Source: Thermus scotoductus DSM 8553 (lineage in GTDB: Bacteria; Deinococcota; Deinococci; Deinococcales; Thermaceae). From it: a stretch of DNA of 36,172 bases. This document shows positions 23,110-30,668 of this stretch, piece after piece. The notes below the pieces were generated by a model, which searched no databases, was not told the DNA's origin, and saw only the letters and a program-made list of their open reading frames with translations. Within the stretch, counting starts at the first letter, position 1, and every line of letters begins with the position of its first letter. The stretch spans positions 1 through 36,172 of the forward strand of contig NZ_KB905749.1 of the NCBI RefSeq assembly GCF_000381045.1, read 5' to 3'. A program made the position numbers and the translations under genes.

Positions 23110-24159
23110 CTATGGCCATGGGTCAAACACCGTCCTGTAGGGGAGGAAGGGGGTGAGGGTCCCTGTTAGCTGGCCGTTGTAGTCAGCGAGCGCGTTACGC
23201 AGGAAGAAGACAGCACCTATAATTCCAGCTATTCCCACTCCCCACCAGAAGCTCTGCCCAGGGTGTTTCTTGGCGTGGTCAAACTCTCGGAGAAGTACAA
23301 GAGGGGTGGTGAACGCCACCAGGTCTAAAAACCGCAAGCCAGCATAGGACACGAATGCTAAACCCTGGAAGAAGACACCTAGGCCGAAGATTACAGCCCA
23401 CGCTCGGAGCTTTGTTTTGAAGGGCAAAGCCCCTAGACCTAATAGTAAACTGGCAAGCATGGTGATCCGGGATAACCCGGAAGCTGAAGAGGGGCTTTCG
23501 GAAGAGGAGTAAAGCTCCAGCTTGGCCAGTATGTAGTCTTGCTGTAAAAACGCTAGAGCCAATGCAGCCAGGATGAGGAAGCTTAACAAAAGAAGTTGCC
23601 GCCGAGTTTTTACCTTGAGTTCGGGCACAGCGAGTAATAGCGCTGGCAAAATCATTGAGTAGTGGAAGGTTATACTTGTTAGGGCCAATACGAGGAAGCA
23701 CCTTTTTTTGTTTCGCCTGAGGCACTGCCACGCCAGAAGAAGCAATGTTAGCCCAAGCCCTGCCCTCACCGCGTTCATGCCGTATGGAAAAACAAAGGCT
23801 GGGATGAAATAAAGTGTGATTAGGTTTAGCTCGTACCTATCGGAGCGTAGCCAATAAACAATCAGAAATAGTGTGAATAGGACACCTATACCCCGCAGTG
23901 CCCACACTTCCGAGCCCGTTAGCCGTAGAAGAAGCTCTGCAACCAAAGCGAAACCGGGTTCTAGCGAAAGCGTGTTGGTATCACTTTTTACAGAGCTGAG
24001 CCAGATTTCGTAGCTGTGGGTGTCCGTTCCACTATTCCGGATAGTTATAATTACACCAATAAACAGTAGGGCAAAAAGAGCAGGAAATTTCGCCCTTATT
24101 CCCACCCATCTCAGCCAAAGTGTAAGGTAGCTTAGAAACCATCCAGTAATGTACACCAT
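23110..24159 (-). CDS. EpsG/Wzy-like polysaccharide polymerase
   Basis: This membrane protein of about 349 residues has roughly ten hydrophobic segments. The N-terminal IRNSGTDTHSYEIWLSS resembles the RxxGTDtxxY motif of EpsG-family polymerases, and NAVRAGLGLTLLLLAW that of the second conserved block. In the operon it is the only polymerase candidate between flippase and chain-length regulator. Its DNA is clearly poorer in GC than the flanks (28 of 60 G/C at 23581-23640), suggesting recent acquisition, which is usual for wzy genes. Confidence 0.8.
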   Translation of the reverse strand: MVYITGWFLSYLTLWLRWVGIRAKFPALFALLFIGVIITIRNSGTDTHSYEIWLSSVKSDTNTLSLEPGFALVAELLLRLTGSEVWALRGIGVLFTLFLIVYWLRSDRYELNLITLYFIPAFVFPYGMNAVRAGLGLTLLLLAWQCLRRNKKRCFLVLALTSITFHYSMILPALLLAVPELKVKTRRQLLLLSFLILAALALAFLQQDYILAKLELYSSSESPSSASGLSRITMLASLLLGLGALPFKTKLRAWAVIFGLGVFFQGLAFVSYAGLRFLDLVAFTTPLVLLREFDHAKKHPGQSFWWGVGIAGIIGAVFFLRNALADYNGQLTGTLTPFLPYRTVFDPWP

Positions 24160-24165
24160 TTCCCT

Positions 24166-25083
24166 CTAGCGACCTTGGGGCGGTTCGGGCTGGCACCCTA
24201 GACGTCCCTTGTAGCCGTCCAAAGCTGCACTTAGCCAACGCCTCCATTCTTTGAAACTCCGCCTTAGTAATAGGAAGAAAAGGGTGTGACGGATAAATTC
24301 TAAGCTCAAGGCAAGCCACTTGCTTATGCCGGTTTTATGCTCCCGAATCAAGAATACACGATTTCTGTACTGATAGTAATTCTTGCCCCAGTTTGGTGTG
24401 TAAACCACAACCATGCGCCTCCCAAGTAAGGGAAACTCTTCAGTAAGGCCACTTGGATGAAGTAGCTTGGCTGCTGTCAAAGTTCCAAACCGCAACTTGC
24501 TTTTGCGCATCCTGAGAAGGAAGTCTACCTCATCTCCTCGGACAAATAGCTCCTTCCTAGGCAAACCAACCTCGTTGATAACAGAACTCCTTAAAAGAGC
24601 ACCATTAAACAAGTTCATGAAATCTGCAATGAATTCTACCTCCTTTAACTCAGTAACACCAAGGATGCGGCGGAAGCCTTGTTGCACAGAAAAGGATAGC
24701 TTGTTTGGATCTTGAGCGTCTATTACCAATGGGGCGATTCCGTCTAACCTCATCTCAAGCGCATACTTTAATAGCTTTTCCAAGCAGTCAGCGGAGGGGA
24801 GCGCGTCGTCGTCCATGAGCCACAGCCAGTCAAAGCCCTGCTCGTAGGCCCGCTTCATCCCCTCGTGGAACCCCCCGGCCCCGCCCTGGTTTTCGGGGAG
24901 GCGGAGGACCTCCACCTGGGGAAACTCTTCCTGGAGCATCTCTGGGGTGCCGTCGGTGGAGGCGTTGTCCACCACCAGGACGTGGTCCGGGGGGCGGGTT
25001 TGGGAGAAGACGGCCTTGAGGCACTCGCGCAGGAGCGCCTTCCGGTTGTAGGTGACGATCACGGCGCAAACCCGTTCACCCAT
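24166..25083 (-). CDS. GT2 glycosyltransferase, GlfT-like, with mosaic composition
   Basis: The protein of about 305 residues begins CAVIVTYNRKALLRECLKAV, has LVVDNASTDGT, the DDD metal motif in WLWLMDDDALPS and the later ELFVRGDEVDFLLRM, a pattern of galactofuranosyl- and rhamnosyl-transferases. The neighbour is UDP-galactopyranose mutase, so Galf transfer is likely. The ATG at 25083 has GAGGAG 7 nt upstream and overlaps the glf stop by 8 bp. Codons for residues 1-100 are GC-rich (43 of 60 at 24841-24900) and the rest GC-poor (21 of 60 at 24601-24660), with the switch near 24780. Confidence 0.87.
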   Translation of the reverse strand: MGERVCAVIVTYNRKALLRECLKAVFSQTRPPDHVLVVDNASTDGTPEMLQEEFPQVEVLRLPENQGGAGGFHEGMKRAYEQGFDWLWLMDDDALPSADCLEKLLKYALEMRLDGIAPLVIDAQDPNKLSFSVQQGFRRILGVTELKEVEFIADFMNLFNGALLRSSVINEVGLPRKELFVRGDEVDFLLRMRKSKLRFGTLTAAKLLHPSGLTEEFPLLGRRMVVVYTPNWGKNYYQYRNRVFLIREHKTGISKWLALSLEFIRHTLFFLLLRRSFKEWRRWLSAALDGYKGRLGCQPEPPQGR

Positions 25084-26197
25084 GGACGATCTCCTCAAAG
25101 AGCTTCAGGGCCCGGGCCACCGCCTGGTCCATGTTGTAGTAGCGGTAGTCCCCAAGCCTTCCGGCAAAGAGGACGGTCTTCAGCCCTTCTGCCTCCTTCT
25201 GGTAAAGCCTAAGCCGTTCCTCGTTCTCCTCCCGGGGAACCGGGTAGTAGGGCTCGTTCTCCCCCGGGCGGTAGGCCTCCGGGTACTCGTAGACCACGGT
25301 GGTGTGGGGCAGGTAGGCCTGATGGGTGAGGTGCTTGAACTCGGTGATGCGGGTGAAGCCATGGTCATTGGGATAGTTCACCGTGCCCACCTCTTGGAAC
25401 CAGGGCCTCTGGTGGTGTTCAAAGGCAAAGCGTAGAGAGCGGTAGGGCAGGGGCCCGTGCAGGTAGCCGAAGAACTCGTCCATGGGCCCGGTGAAGATGA
25501 GACGGTCAAAGCGCACCTCCCCCTCCACCTCCTTCCAGTCCGCCCCTAGGAGCACCCGGATGTTGGGATGGGCCAGCATCCTCCGGAAAAGGGCCGTGTA
25601 CCCCTCCTTGGGCATGGCCTGGTAGGTATCCTGAAAATAACGCTCGTCGTAGCTCACCAGGATGGGGACCCGGGCGGTGACCGAGGGGGAGAGCTCTTCC
25701 GGCTTCAAGCCCCACTGCTTGAGGGTATAGCCCTCAAAGACGTTCTTGTAGACGTAGTCCGCCAGGAAGCGGAGGTCGGGGTCCTGGACCTCCTTGAGCT
25801 TTAGGATGGAAATGCGGGCCCCGTAGCCAAAGTGGGCGATAAGCTTCTCCTCCAGTAGGTCCGCAAGCCTCTCCGAAAAGAGCCGCCTTAAGGAGGCCAG
25901 GCTGAAGGGAAGGGGGATCTCCTTGCCCTCCACCACCGCCCGCACCCGGTGGTAGTAGGGACGCCACTCGGTGAACCGGGAGAGGTAGTCCCATACCTTC
26001 TTGCTCTGGGTGTGGAAGATGTGGGGGCCGTAGCGGTGGACCAAAACCCCGTGCTCGTCGTATTCGTCGTAGGCGTTCCCCCCCATGTGGAGCCTCCGGT
26101 CCACCACCAGGACCTTCTTGTCCAGCTCCCTAGCGATGCGCTCCGCCAAGGTAGCCCCAGTGAAGCCAGCGCCCACGATGAGGTAGTCCACCTTCAT
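25076..26197 (-). CDS. glf: UDP-galactopyranose mutase
   Basis: This FAD enzyme converts UDP-galactopyranose to UDP-galactofuranose, the donor for Galf residues. The 373-residue form has the FAD motif VDYLIVGAGFTGATLAE, HMGGNAYDEYDEHG with YGPHIFHT, the substrate region FTGPMDEFFGYLHG, and AGRLGDYRYYNMDQA near the end. The ATG at 26197 has GGGAGGTGG upstream and overlaps the wzx stop (ATGA). A longer reading to 26413 is inside wzx and lacks similarity. Galf-containing glycolipids have been described from Thermus, which fits. Confidence 0.95.
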   Translation of the reverse strand: MKVDYLIVGAGFTGATLAERIARELDKKVLVVDRRLHMGGNAYDEYDEHGVLVHRYGPHIFHTQSKKVWDYLSRFTEWRPYYHRVRAVVEGKEIPLPFSLASLRRLFSERLADLLEEKLIAHFGYGARISILKLKEVQDPDLRFLADYVYKNVFEGYTLKQWGLKPEELSPSVTARVPILVSYDERYFQDTYQAMPKEGYTALFRRMLAHPNIRVLLGADWKEVEGEVRFDRLIFTGPMDEFFGYLHGPLPYRSLRFAFEHHQRPWFQEVGTVNYPNDHGFTRITEFKHLTHQAYLPHTTVVYEYPEAYRPGENEPYYPVPREENEERLRLYQKEAEGLKTVLFAGRLGDYRYYNMDQAVARALKLFEEIVHG

Positions 26198-27516
26198 TGG
26201 CCACCTCCCTGAAAGGCGAAGGGGTCTTGGCGGCTCCTCTTCAAATACAGCCATATCCCCAGGGTGACGAAAAGCTCCGAGACCACCACCGCCAGGGCCA
26301 TGCCCACGTGGAAGAGGCGGGGGGCCAGGAGCAGCGCCAGTCCCAGGTTGAAGAGCCCAGCCCCCACGATGATGGCGTTGAAGGGGCGGTCCAGGCCCAA
26401 AGGCAACATCCACTGGATACCCAGTACGTTGGAGAGGGCAATGAGGGGTACCAGGAAGGCCAGGAGGCGCAAAGCCAGGACCGCGGGGTCATATCCCTCC
26501 CCCAGGAAGAGCCTGACCAGGAAGGGGGCCAGGGCAAAGACCAAAAGCCCCAGGAAAAGCCCCGAAAGCCCCATGGTCCAAAGTCCCAACCGGGCTAACC
26601 GGGCCGCCTCCGCAGGCGCACGCCGAACCAGGTGGCTTAGCCTCGGGTAAAGGGCCTGGCTCACCGGGGAGAGAAGCCCCAAGACCGCCTTGCTGATCTT
26701 CTCCGCCCCGGCGTAGTACCCCACCACCTGGGGCGGAGCAAAAAGGCCTAGGATGAAGGTATTTCCCAGGGTGTAGAGGCTCACTGCGCTGCGGAAGAAG
26801 AACATGCTCCACCCCAAGCGGAGGGCTTCCAAGACCCCCTTTAGCGTTGGCAGGAACAAAGGCACCTCCCGGTAGGCGAGGTAGAGGGCCAGCAAGGTAG
26901 CCAGCAAGGAGGCGCCCCCTTGTAGGGCAAGGACCTTCCAGGTGTCGGAAGGACCCTTTACCCAAAGGAAGAGGAGAAGCAAAACCAGCCCCTTGGCCAA
27001 GACCTCCAGACCGGCCACCAGGCGCATCCGCTCGAGCCCTTGGAAGTACCAGACGGGGCTAAAGGCGGTGGCCAAGGCCCAGAATACCCCGGCCCACAAG
27101 ACCTGGGGATGGTCACGGAAGGCGGGGATGAACCCTCCCACTAAGAGGGCTACCCCTATGGCCAAAAGGCCAAGAAAAGCCTTAGCGCCCAACACCGAAG
27201 CTAAAAGCTCGGCCCGCCCCCTCAAGGAATCCCGGGCCCTAGCCACCTGGCGGGTGGCGGAAAGGCTAAAGCCAAACTCCACTAAAAGCTGAAGGTACCC
27301 CCCAAAGGCTTGGGCAAAGGCCAATAGGCCCCACTCCTTGGGCCCCAAGACCCGGGCCAGGTAGGGCACGGTGAGGAGGGGAAAGAGGTAGTTAGCAATG
27401 TGGACTCCATAAAGGGCCAGAATGTTGGTGGCTAAGCCCCCTGAGGCGGACTTGCCAACGAGCGCTTTGGTCAACCGCTCGGGGCTGGGAAAAAGGGAAC
27501 GCAGAAAACCCTTCAT
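26194..27516 (-). CDS. Wzx/RfbX-type lipid-linked oligosaccharide flippase
   Basis: The product (440 residues) has 12 or more hydrophobic segments and belongs to the MOP/PST flippases. The start region TNILALYGVHIANYLFPLLTVPYLARVLGPKEWG is split here as TNILALYGVHIANYLF then PYLARVLGP, typical of Wzx N-termini. It flips undecaprenyl-PP-linked repeat units to the periplasmic face. It is the first gene of the 13-kb minus-strand locus and overlaps glf by 4 bp. A weak -10 (TATCCT) lies 9 nt before the ATG. Confidence 0.9.
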   Translation of the reverse strand: MKGFLRSLFPSPERLTKALVGKSASGGLATNILALYGVHIANYLFPLLTVPYLARVLGPKEWGLLAFAQAFGGYLQLLVEFGFSLSATRQVARARDSLRGRAELLASVLGAKAFLGLLAIGVALLVGGFIPAFRDHPQVLWAGVFWALATAFSPVWYFQGLERMRLVAGLEVLAKGLVLLLLFLWVKGPSDTWKVLALQGGASLLATLLALYLAYREVPLFLPTLKGVLEALRLGWSMFFFRSAVSLYTLGNTFILGLFAPPQVVGYYAGAEKISKAVLGLLSPVSQALYPRLSHLVRRAPAEAARLARLGLWTMGLSGLFLGLLVFALAPFLVRLFLGEGYDPAVLALRLLAFLVPLIALSNVLGIQWMLPLGLDRPFNAIIVGAGLFNLGLALLLAPRLFHVGMALAVVVSELFVTLGIWLYLKRSRQDPFAFQGGGQ

Positions 27517-27550
27517 AATGCCCTGAGGATATTGTCCCGAAGTCTGCCGC

Positions 27551-27679
27551 TTAAGCTAGCCCGGAGCTGTAAAGCCGTCTGGCTCCCTTAAGATCCACAT
27601 GTCCTCGGCTCAGTGCCTTCCGAGCGGCGATCTTGGCCTTCCGCTCCTTCGACAAAGTGGTTGCTAAGTGTTTAGGCAT
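27551..27679 (-). CDS. Small basic protein of about 42 residues
   Basis: I do not recognise this. From the ATG at 27679 the product is about 42 residues: MPKHLATTLSKERKAKIAAR, then KALSRGHVDLKGARRLY and a short tail. It is rich in Lys/Arg and probably helical. GGAAGGAAG lies directly upstream of the ATG, and TAATCT further up might be a -10. It is just upstream of wzx in an AT-richer gap. A longer reading to 27733 lacks a ribosome site. It could be a small nucleic-acid-binding or antitoxin-like protein. Confidence 0.4.
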   Translation of the reverse strand: MPKHLATTLSKERKAKIAARKALSRGHVDLKGARRLYSSGLA

Positions 27680-27746
27680 CTTCCTTCCCCCGAAAAAGAT
27701 TATCACGGCTCCCGAGTATCCTTGGCTTTCCATAACCCCTAAAGCC

Positions 27747-27752
27747 TAAAAT
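27747..27752 (+). promoter_or_regulatory. -10 box of the lptD-like gene
   Basis: TAAAAT lies 7 nt before the ATG at 27760 and overlaps an upstream in-frame ATG (27751), which argues that 27760 is the true, leaderless start. TTGGCT is 19 bp upstream as a possible weak -35. Confidence 0.5.
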
Positions 27753-27759
27753 GCAATGC

Positions 27760-29379
27760 ATGCGGAGACTCTTGGTCTTGGGGTTGGTTTTAGGCCTAGC
27801 CCTCGCTTCTCCCTGCAAGGAAAGGCCCTACACCCTGGAAACGGAAGAGGGGCTTCTAGGGGGCCAGGAGATGAGCTACGACGGGGAGGTCCTGGTCTTT
27901 GAGGGCCGGGCCTGTTTGGAAAGGGACGGGCTTTACCTGGAAGCCCCCGCCATCCGCTACCTGGAAAAGGAAGGAAGCTTCCAGGCGGAAGGCCTAAAGG
28001 GCGAGGCCGAGGGCTGGCGGGTGGAGGCCAGGGTGCTCTTGGGAAAGGAGCTCAAGGAGGTACGCCTGGCCCAGGGGCAGCTGAAGGCGGAGGTGGCCTC
28101 GCTGGCCCTGGGAACTCCCTTGAAGGGAAGGGGCATCCTTCTGGAAAGCCCAGCCTACCGGGTGCGGGCGGAGGAAGCCACCTTCACCCGGGAGGAAGCC
28201 CAGCTCAAGGGCTTCCTGGCCACCCCCTGCCCCTGCGGGGAGGATGTGCGCCTGGCCATGGAAGAGGCCACCTTCCTGGTGCGAACCGGGGAGCTTAAGG
28301 GAGACGCCACCTTGGGGCTTTGGGGCCTCGAGGTTCCCCTGGAGGAAGCCCGGGCCAACGTGAACCGGAGGCCCGACCTCAAAAACCCCTTGATCCTTTC
28401 CAGCTCGGATACCGGGGGCTGGACCCTGGGCCTACAGGACTTTCCCCTCCCCAGGCCTGGCGATGAGATCGGGCAGTGGCCAAGAAGGTTCACCCTTCTG
28501 GCCTCAGGCCTGGGCACTTCCCAAGAAGCCCTGCGCCTGGGCCTACGGGAAGGCGGCCGGGGTGCCGAGGTGCAGCTGGGCTACGCCCCCGGGGTTAAGG
28601 CCTACTGGGACGACCTCCTCTTCGCCGCAAGCCCCAACCCTCCCGACACCGACACCCCCAGGCTGGAAGCCCGCTACACCCCCACCTTCCGTTTGGGAAA
28701 CCTCACCCTAAGGCCCTTCCTGCGCTACGCGGAGACGGGGAGGAGCCAGGGGACCACGGTGGGCCTCGAGGGGGGGTACCGGGAAACCCTGAAGGAGGGG
28801 CCCTTTAGCCTTACCTTTAGCCCCAGCCTCCTATTCGCCTTTTACCCCTTCACCCCTTACGCCCCCTACCTGGCCCTGGGGGGAAGCCTGGAAGGCCTGT
28901 TCCGGGAAGGGGACCTCAGCCTGCGGGCCAGCTATGCGGGGAGGCTCGAGCCCCTTTCCCCCATGCCCCCTTTCACCTTTGAGCACCGGGACGAGTTCCA
29001 GCGCCTAAGCCTGGAGGGGCGGTATGGACCCTTTGGCCTTCGCTACGCCCTGGAAAACCCCTTGGGCCAGCGGCTGGACCGCCTGGAAGGGGAGTTCCAA
29101 GACCCTGGCCTTGGCACCTTCCGCCTGGGGTACGTGCGGGGAAGCCTGGAGGAAGTCCGCCTGGGCTACGCCATGCCCCTTCCCGAGCGCACCTGCTGCC
29201 AGGCCCTTTGGCTTTCCCCCGAGGTGGGGCTTAACGGGGAGGGCATCACCCGCCTGGGCCTCACCTTCCGCTACTACGACGGGTGCTTCGCCTACGAGGT
29301 GCGTTGGCAGAATATCCTGAAGGGCCAGTACGGCGAGGCCACGGGGCAAAGTCTTTCCTTCGGCCTCTCCCTACGCTAG
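27760..29379 (+). CDS. LptD-like outer-membrane barrel with OstA-type N-domain
   Basis: The protein of about 539 residues has a signal peptide (RRLLVLGLVLGLALAS), an OstA/LptA-like beta domain (about 25-180: MSYDGEVLVFEGRACLERDG and repeats) and a C-terminal strand-rich barrel. The end, YDGCFAYEVRW then GQSLSFGLSLR, parallels the C-terminus of E. coli LptD (DCCYAIRV). Cys residues occur just after the signal peptide (SPCKE), as CPC, as TCC and in YDGC, so disulfides like those of LptD are possible. At 539 residues the barrel is shorter than in E. coli (784). It would insert a lipid-linked glycan into the outer membrane; substrate unknown. Confidence 0.8.
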   Translation: MRRLLVLGLVLGLALASPCKERPYTLETEEGLLGGQEMSYDGEVLVFEGRACLERDGLYLEAPAIRYLEKEGSFQAEGLKGEAEGWRVEARVLLGKELKEVRLAQGQLKAEVASLALGTPLKGRGILLESPAYRVRAEEATFTREEAQLKGFLATPCPCGEDVRLAMEEATFLVRTGELKGDATLGLWGLEVPLEEARANVNRRPDLKNPLILSSSDTGGWTLGLQDFPLPRPGDEIGQWPRRFTLLASGLGTSQEALRLGLREGGRGAEVQLGYAPGVKAYWDDLLFAASPNPPDTDTPRLEARYTPTFRLGNLTLRPFLRYAETGRSQGTTVGLEGGYRETLKEGPFSLTFSPSLLFAFYPFTPYAPYLALGGSLEGLFREGDLSLRASYAGRLEPLSPMPPFTFEHRDEFQRLSLEGRYGPFGLRYALENPLGQRLDRLEGEFQDPGLGTFRLGYVRGSLEEVRLGYAMPLPERTCCQALWLSPEVGLNGEGITRLGLTFRYYDGCFAYEVRWQNILKGQYGEATGQSLSFGLSLR

Positions 29380-29388
29380 ACTGAGGCC

Positions 29389-30258
29389 ATGCCCGAGGTG
29401 GAGGGGGAGCGGTTAGGGGAAAGGCTTGAGAAGCTGGAGGGGGTGGTGGAGGCCACCATCCGGGTCCTCCCCCCTTTGGTCCAGGACCTTTCCCGCCGCA
29501 TCGATACCCTGAGGGAGGAGGTCAAGGCCGAGCTTAGGGAAACCCGGGGCCACATGGAAGCCCGGCTCGGGGCGCTAGAGGAACGCTTGGCCCAGACGGA
29601 AAACAAGCTGGAGGCCCGTATCCAGCAGGTAGAAAACAAGCTGGAAACCCAAATCCAGCAGGTAGAAGCCCGGTTGCAAAGCCAAATCAGCGAACTGGAC
29701 GCCAAAATCTGGGAAACCGAAGGTAAGCTGGAGGCCCAAATCCAGCACGTAGAAAACAAGCTGGAGACCCGCATCCAGCAGGTAGAAAACAAGCTGGAAG
29801 CCCAGATCCAGCAGGCAGAAGTCCGGCTGCAAAACCGGATCCAGCAGACCGAGGAGAAACTGGAAGCCAGAATCCATCAGGTAGAGGCCCACCTGGAAAA
29901 CCAAATCCGGGAAACCGAGGAAAAGCTGGAAGCCCAAATCCACCAGGTAGAAGCCCGGCTGGGAAACCGGATCCAGCAGACCGAGGAGAAACTAGAAGCC
30001 AAAATCCACCAGGTAGAAGCCCGGCTGGGAAACCAACTCGACAGACTGAACGCCAAACTACAGGAGACCGAGGAGAAGCTGAAAGCCCAGATTCAACAAG
30101 TCCGGAGTGAGCTAGAGTCCAGGGTCCAAAGGGTGGAGGAAAAGCTAGAAGCCCTCAGGCAAGAGGTTAAGGTGGAGATCAACACCGCCTTCAACAAGGC
30201 CATGCTGGTGTTTGCCGCCATCGGCGTAGTCCTGGCCCTCCTGTCCCTTCTTCGCTAG
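29389..30258 (+). CDS. Hendecad-repeat coiled-coil protein with C-terminal membrane anchor
   Basis: The 289-residue protein starts with heptad coiled coil (about 1-69). Then come 16 eleven-residue repeats (residues 70-259, consensus TEEKLEAQIHQ / VEARLGNRIQQ) interrupted twice by one seven-residue unit (LDAKIWE, LNAKLQE), giving 3+10+3. A single hydrophobic helix (MLVFAAIGVVLALLSLL) ends the chain, so it is tail-anchored with the coil in the cytoplasm. Hendecads favour straight or right-handed coils, giving a rod of perhaps 30-40 nm. The start has a TAGACT -10 six nt upstream. It ends in a 4-bp overlap with the convergent gene. Function unknown. Confidence 0.85.
   Translation: MPEVEGERLGERLEKLEGVVEATIRVLPPLVQDLSRRIDTLREEVKAELRETRGHMEARLGALEERLAQTENKLEARIQQVENKLETQIQQVEARLQSQISELDAKIWETEGKLEAQIQHVENKLETRIQQVENKLEAQIQQAEVRLQNRIQQTEEKLEARIHQVEAHLENQIRETEEKLEAQIHQVEARLGNRIQQTEEKLEAKIHQVEARLGNQLDRLNAKLQETEEKLKAQIQQVRSELESRVQRVEEKLEALRQEVKVEINTAFNKAMLVFAAIGVVLALLSLLR
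29596..30165 (+). repeat. In-frame 33-bp repeats encoding hendecads
   Basis: 570 bp consist of 33-bp units in a 3-10-3 arrangement separated by single 21-bp units. Neighbouring units pair into near-identical 66-bp blocks, suggesting recent expansion by duplication. The unit lies entirely in frame, so it is a protein repeat and not a CRISPR. Confidence 0.85.
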
Positions 30259-30668
30259 CGCTCCACCCGCAAGGCCCTAAGGAAAAGGTTCCGGTCTTCG
30301 GGCGGCTGGTAGAAGTCATTGGTGAAGGCCAAGGCCAGGGTCCCTTTCCCCGTGGTCCTGACCCAGACCTCCATCACTCCCCGCACCTCCCCTTGCCAAA
30401 GGACGTGGCTCCCCTCCACCACCAAGGCATTGGGCCCTTTCCCTTGGGCCAGAGCGCCCTCGAGGACCAACCCCACCCGCGCCCTTCGGCAAAGGGGGAT
30501 CTCCACCACCCCATTGCTCCATAGCTCCGCCCTCTCCGGTAAAGGCCCGGGAACGCAAGCTTCCCGGGTGAGGGGGGCCAGGCGGAAGGCCTGGTCCAAG
30601 GACCAAAGGGCCAGGGAAAGCCCGAGGGCAAAGGTCCCGAGGCCCAAAAGCCAAGCCAAGGCCCTCAC
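30255..30668 (-). CDS. Membrane-anchored protein with possible carbohydrate-binding fold
   Basis: The 137-residue product has one N-terminal membrane helix (ALAWLLGLGTFALGLSLAL) and a beta-rich outer domain. Its C-terminus, LALAFTNDFYQPPEDRNLFL, resembles the FxNDxY...DRNL motif of calcium-dependent xylan-binding-type modules; Cys38 and Cys60 (approximate) could form a disulfide. It overlaps the O-antigen-ligase-like gene by 4 bp and would be made with it, so a role in handling the same glycan is plausible. The homology is from one motif only. Confidence 0.65.
   Translation of the reverse strand: MRALAWLLGLGTFALGLSLALWSLDQAFRLAPLTREACVPGPLPERAELWSNGVVEIPLCRRARVGLVLEGALAQGKGPNALVVEGSHVLWQGEVRGVMEVWVRTTGKGTLALAFTNDFYQPPEDRNLFLRALRVER

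Noticed and set aside
23082-23126. Longer start of the GT2 gene at 23126
   Set aside because: No ribosome site or similarity in the extension; AAGGAGG precedes the ATG at 23081.
26198-26413. N-terminal extension of UDP-galactopyranose mutase
   Set aside because: The added 72 residues lie inside wzx, are low-complexity, and the ATG at 26197 has a strong Shine-Dalgarno and the ATGA overlap.
29596-30165. Possible CRISPR array
   Set aside because: The 33-bp periodicity is in frame and continuous with no unique spacers; it encodes coiled-coil hendecads.
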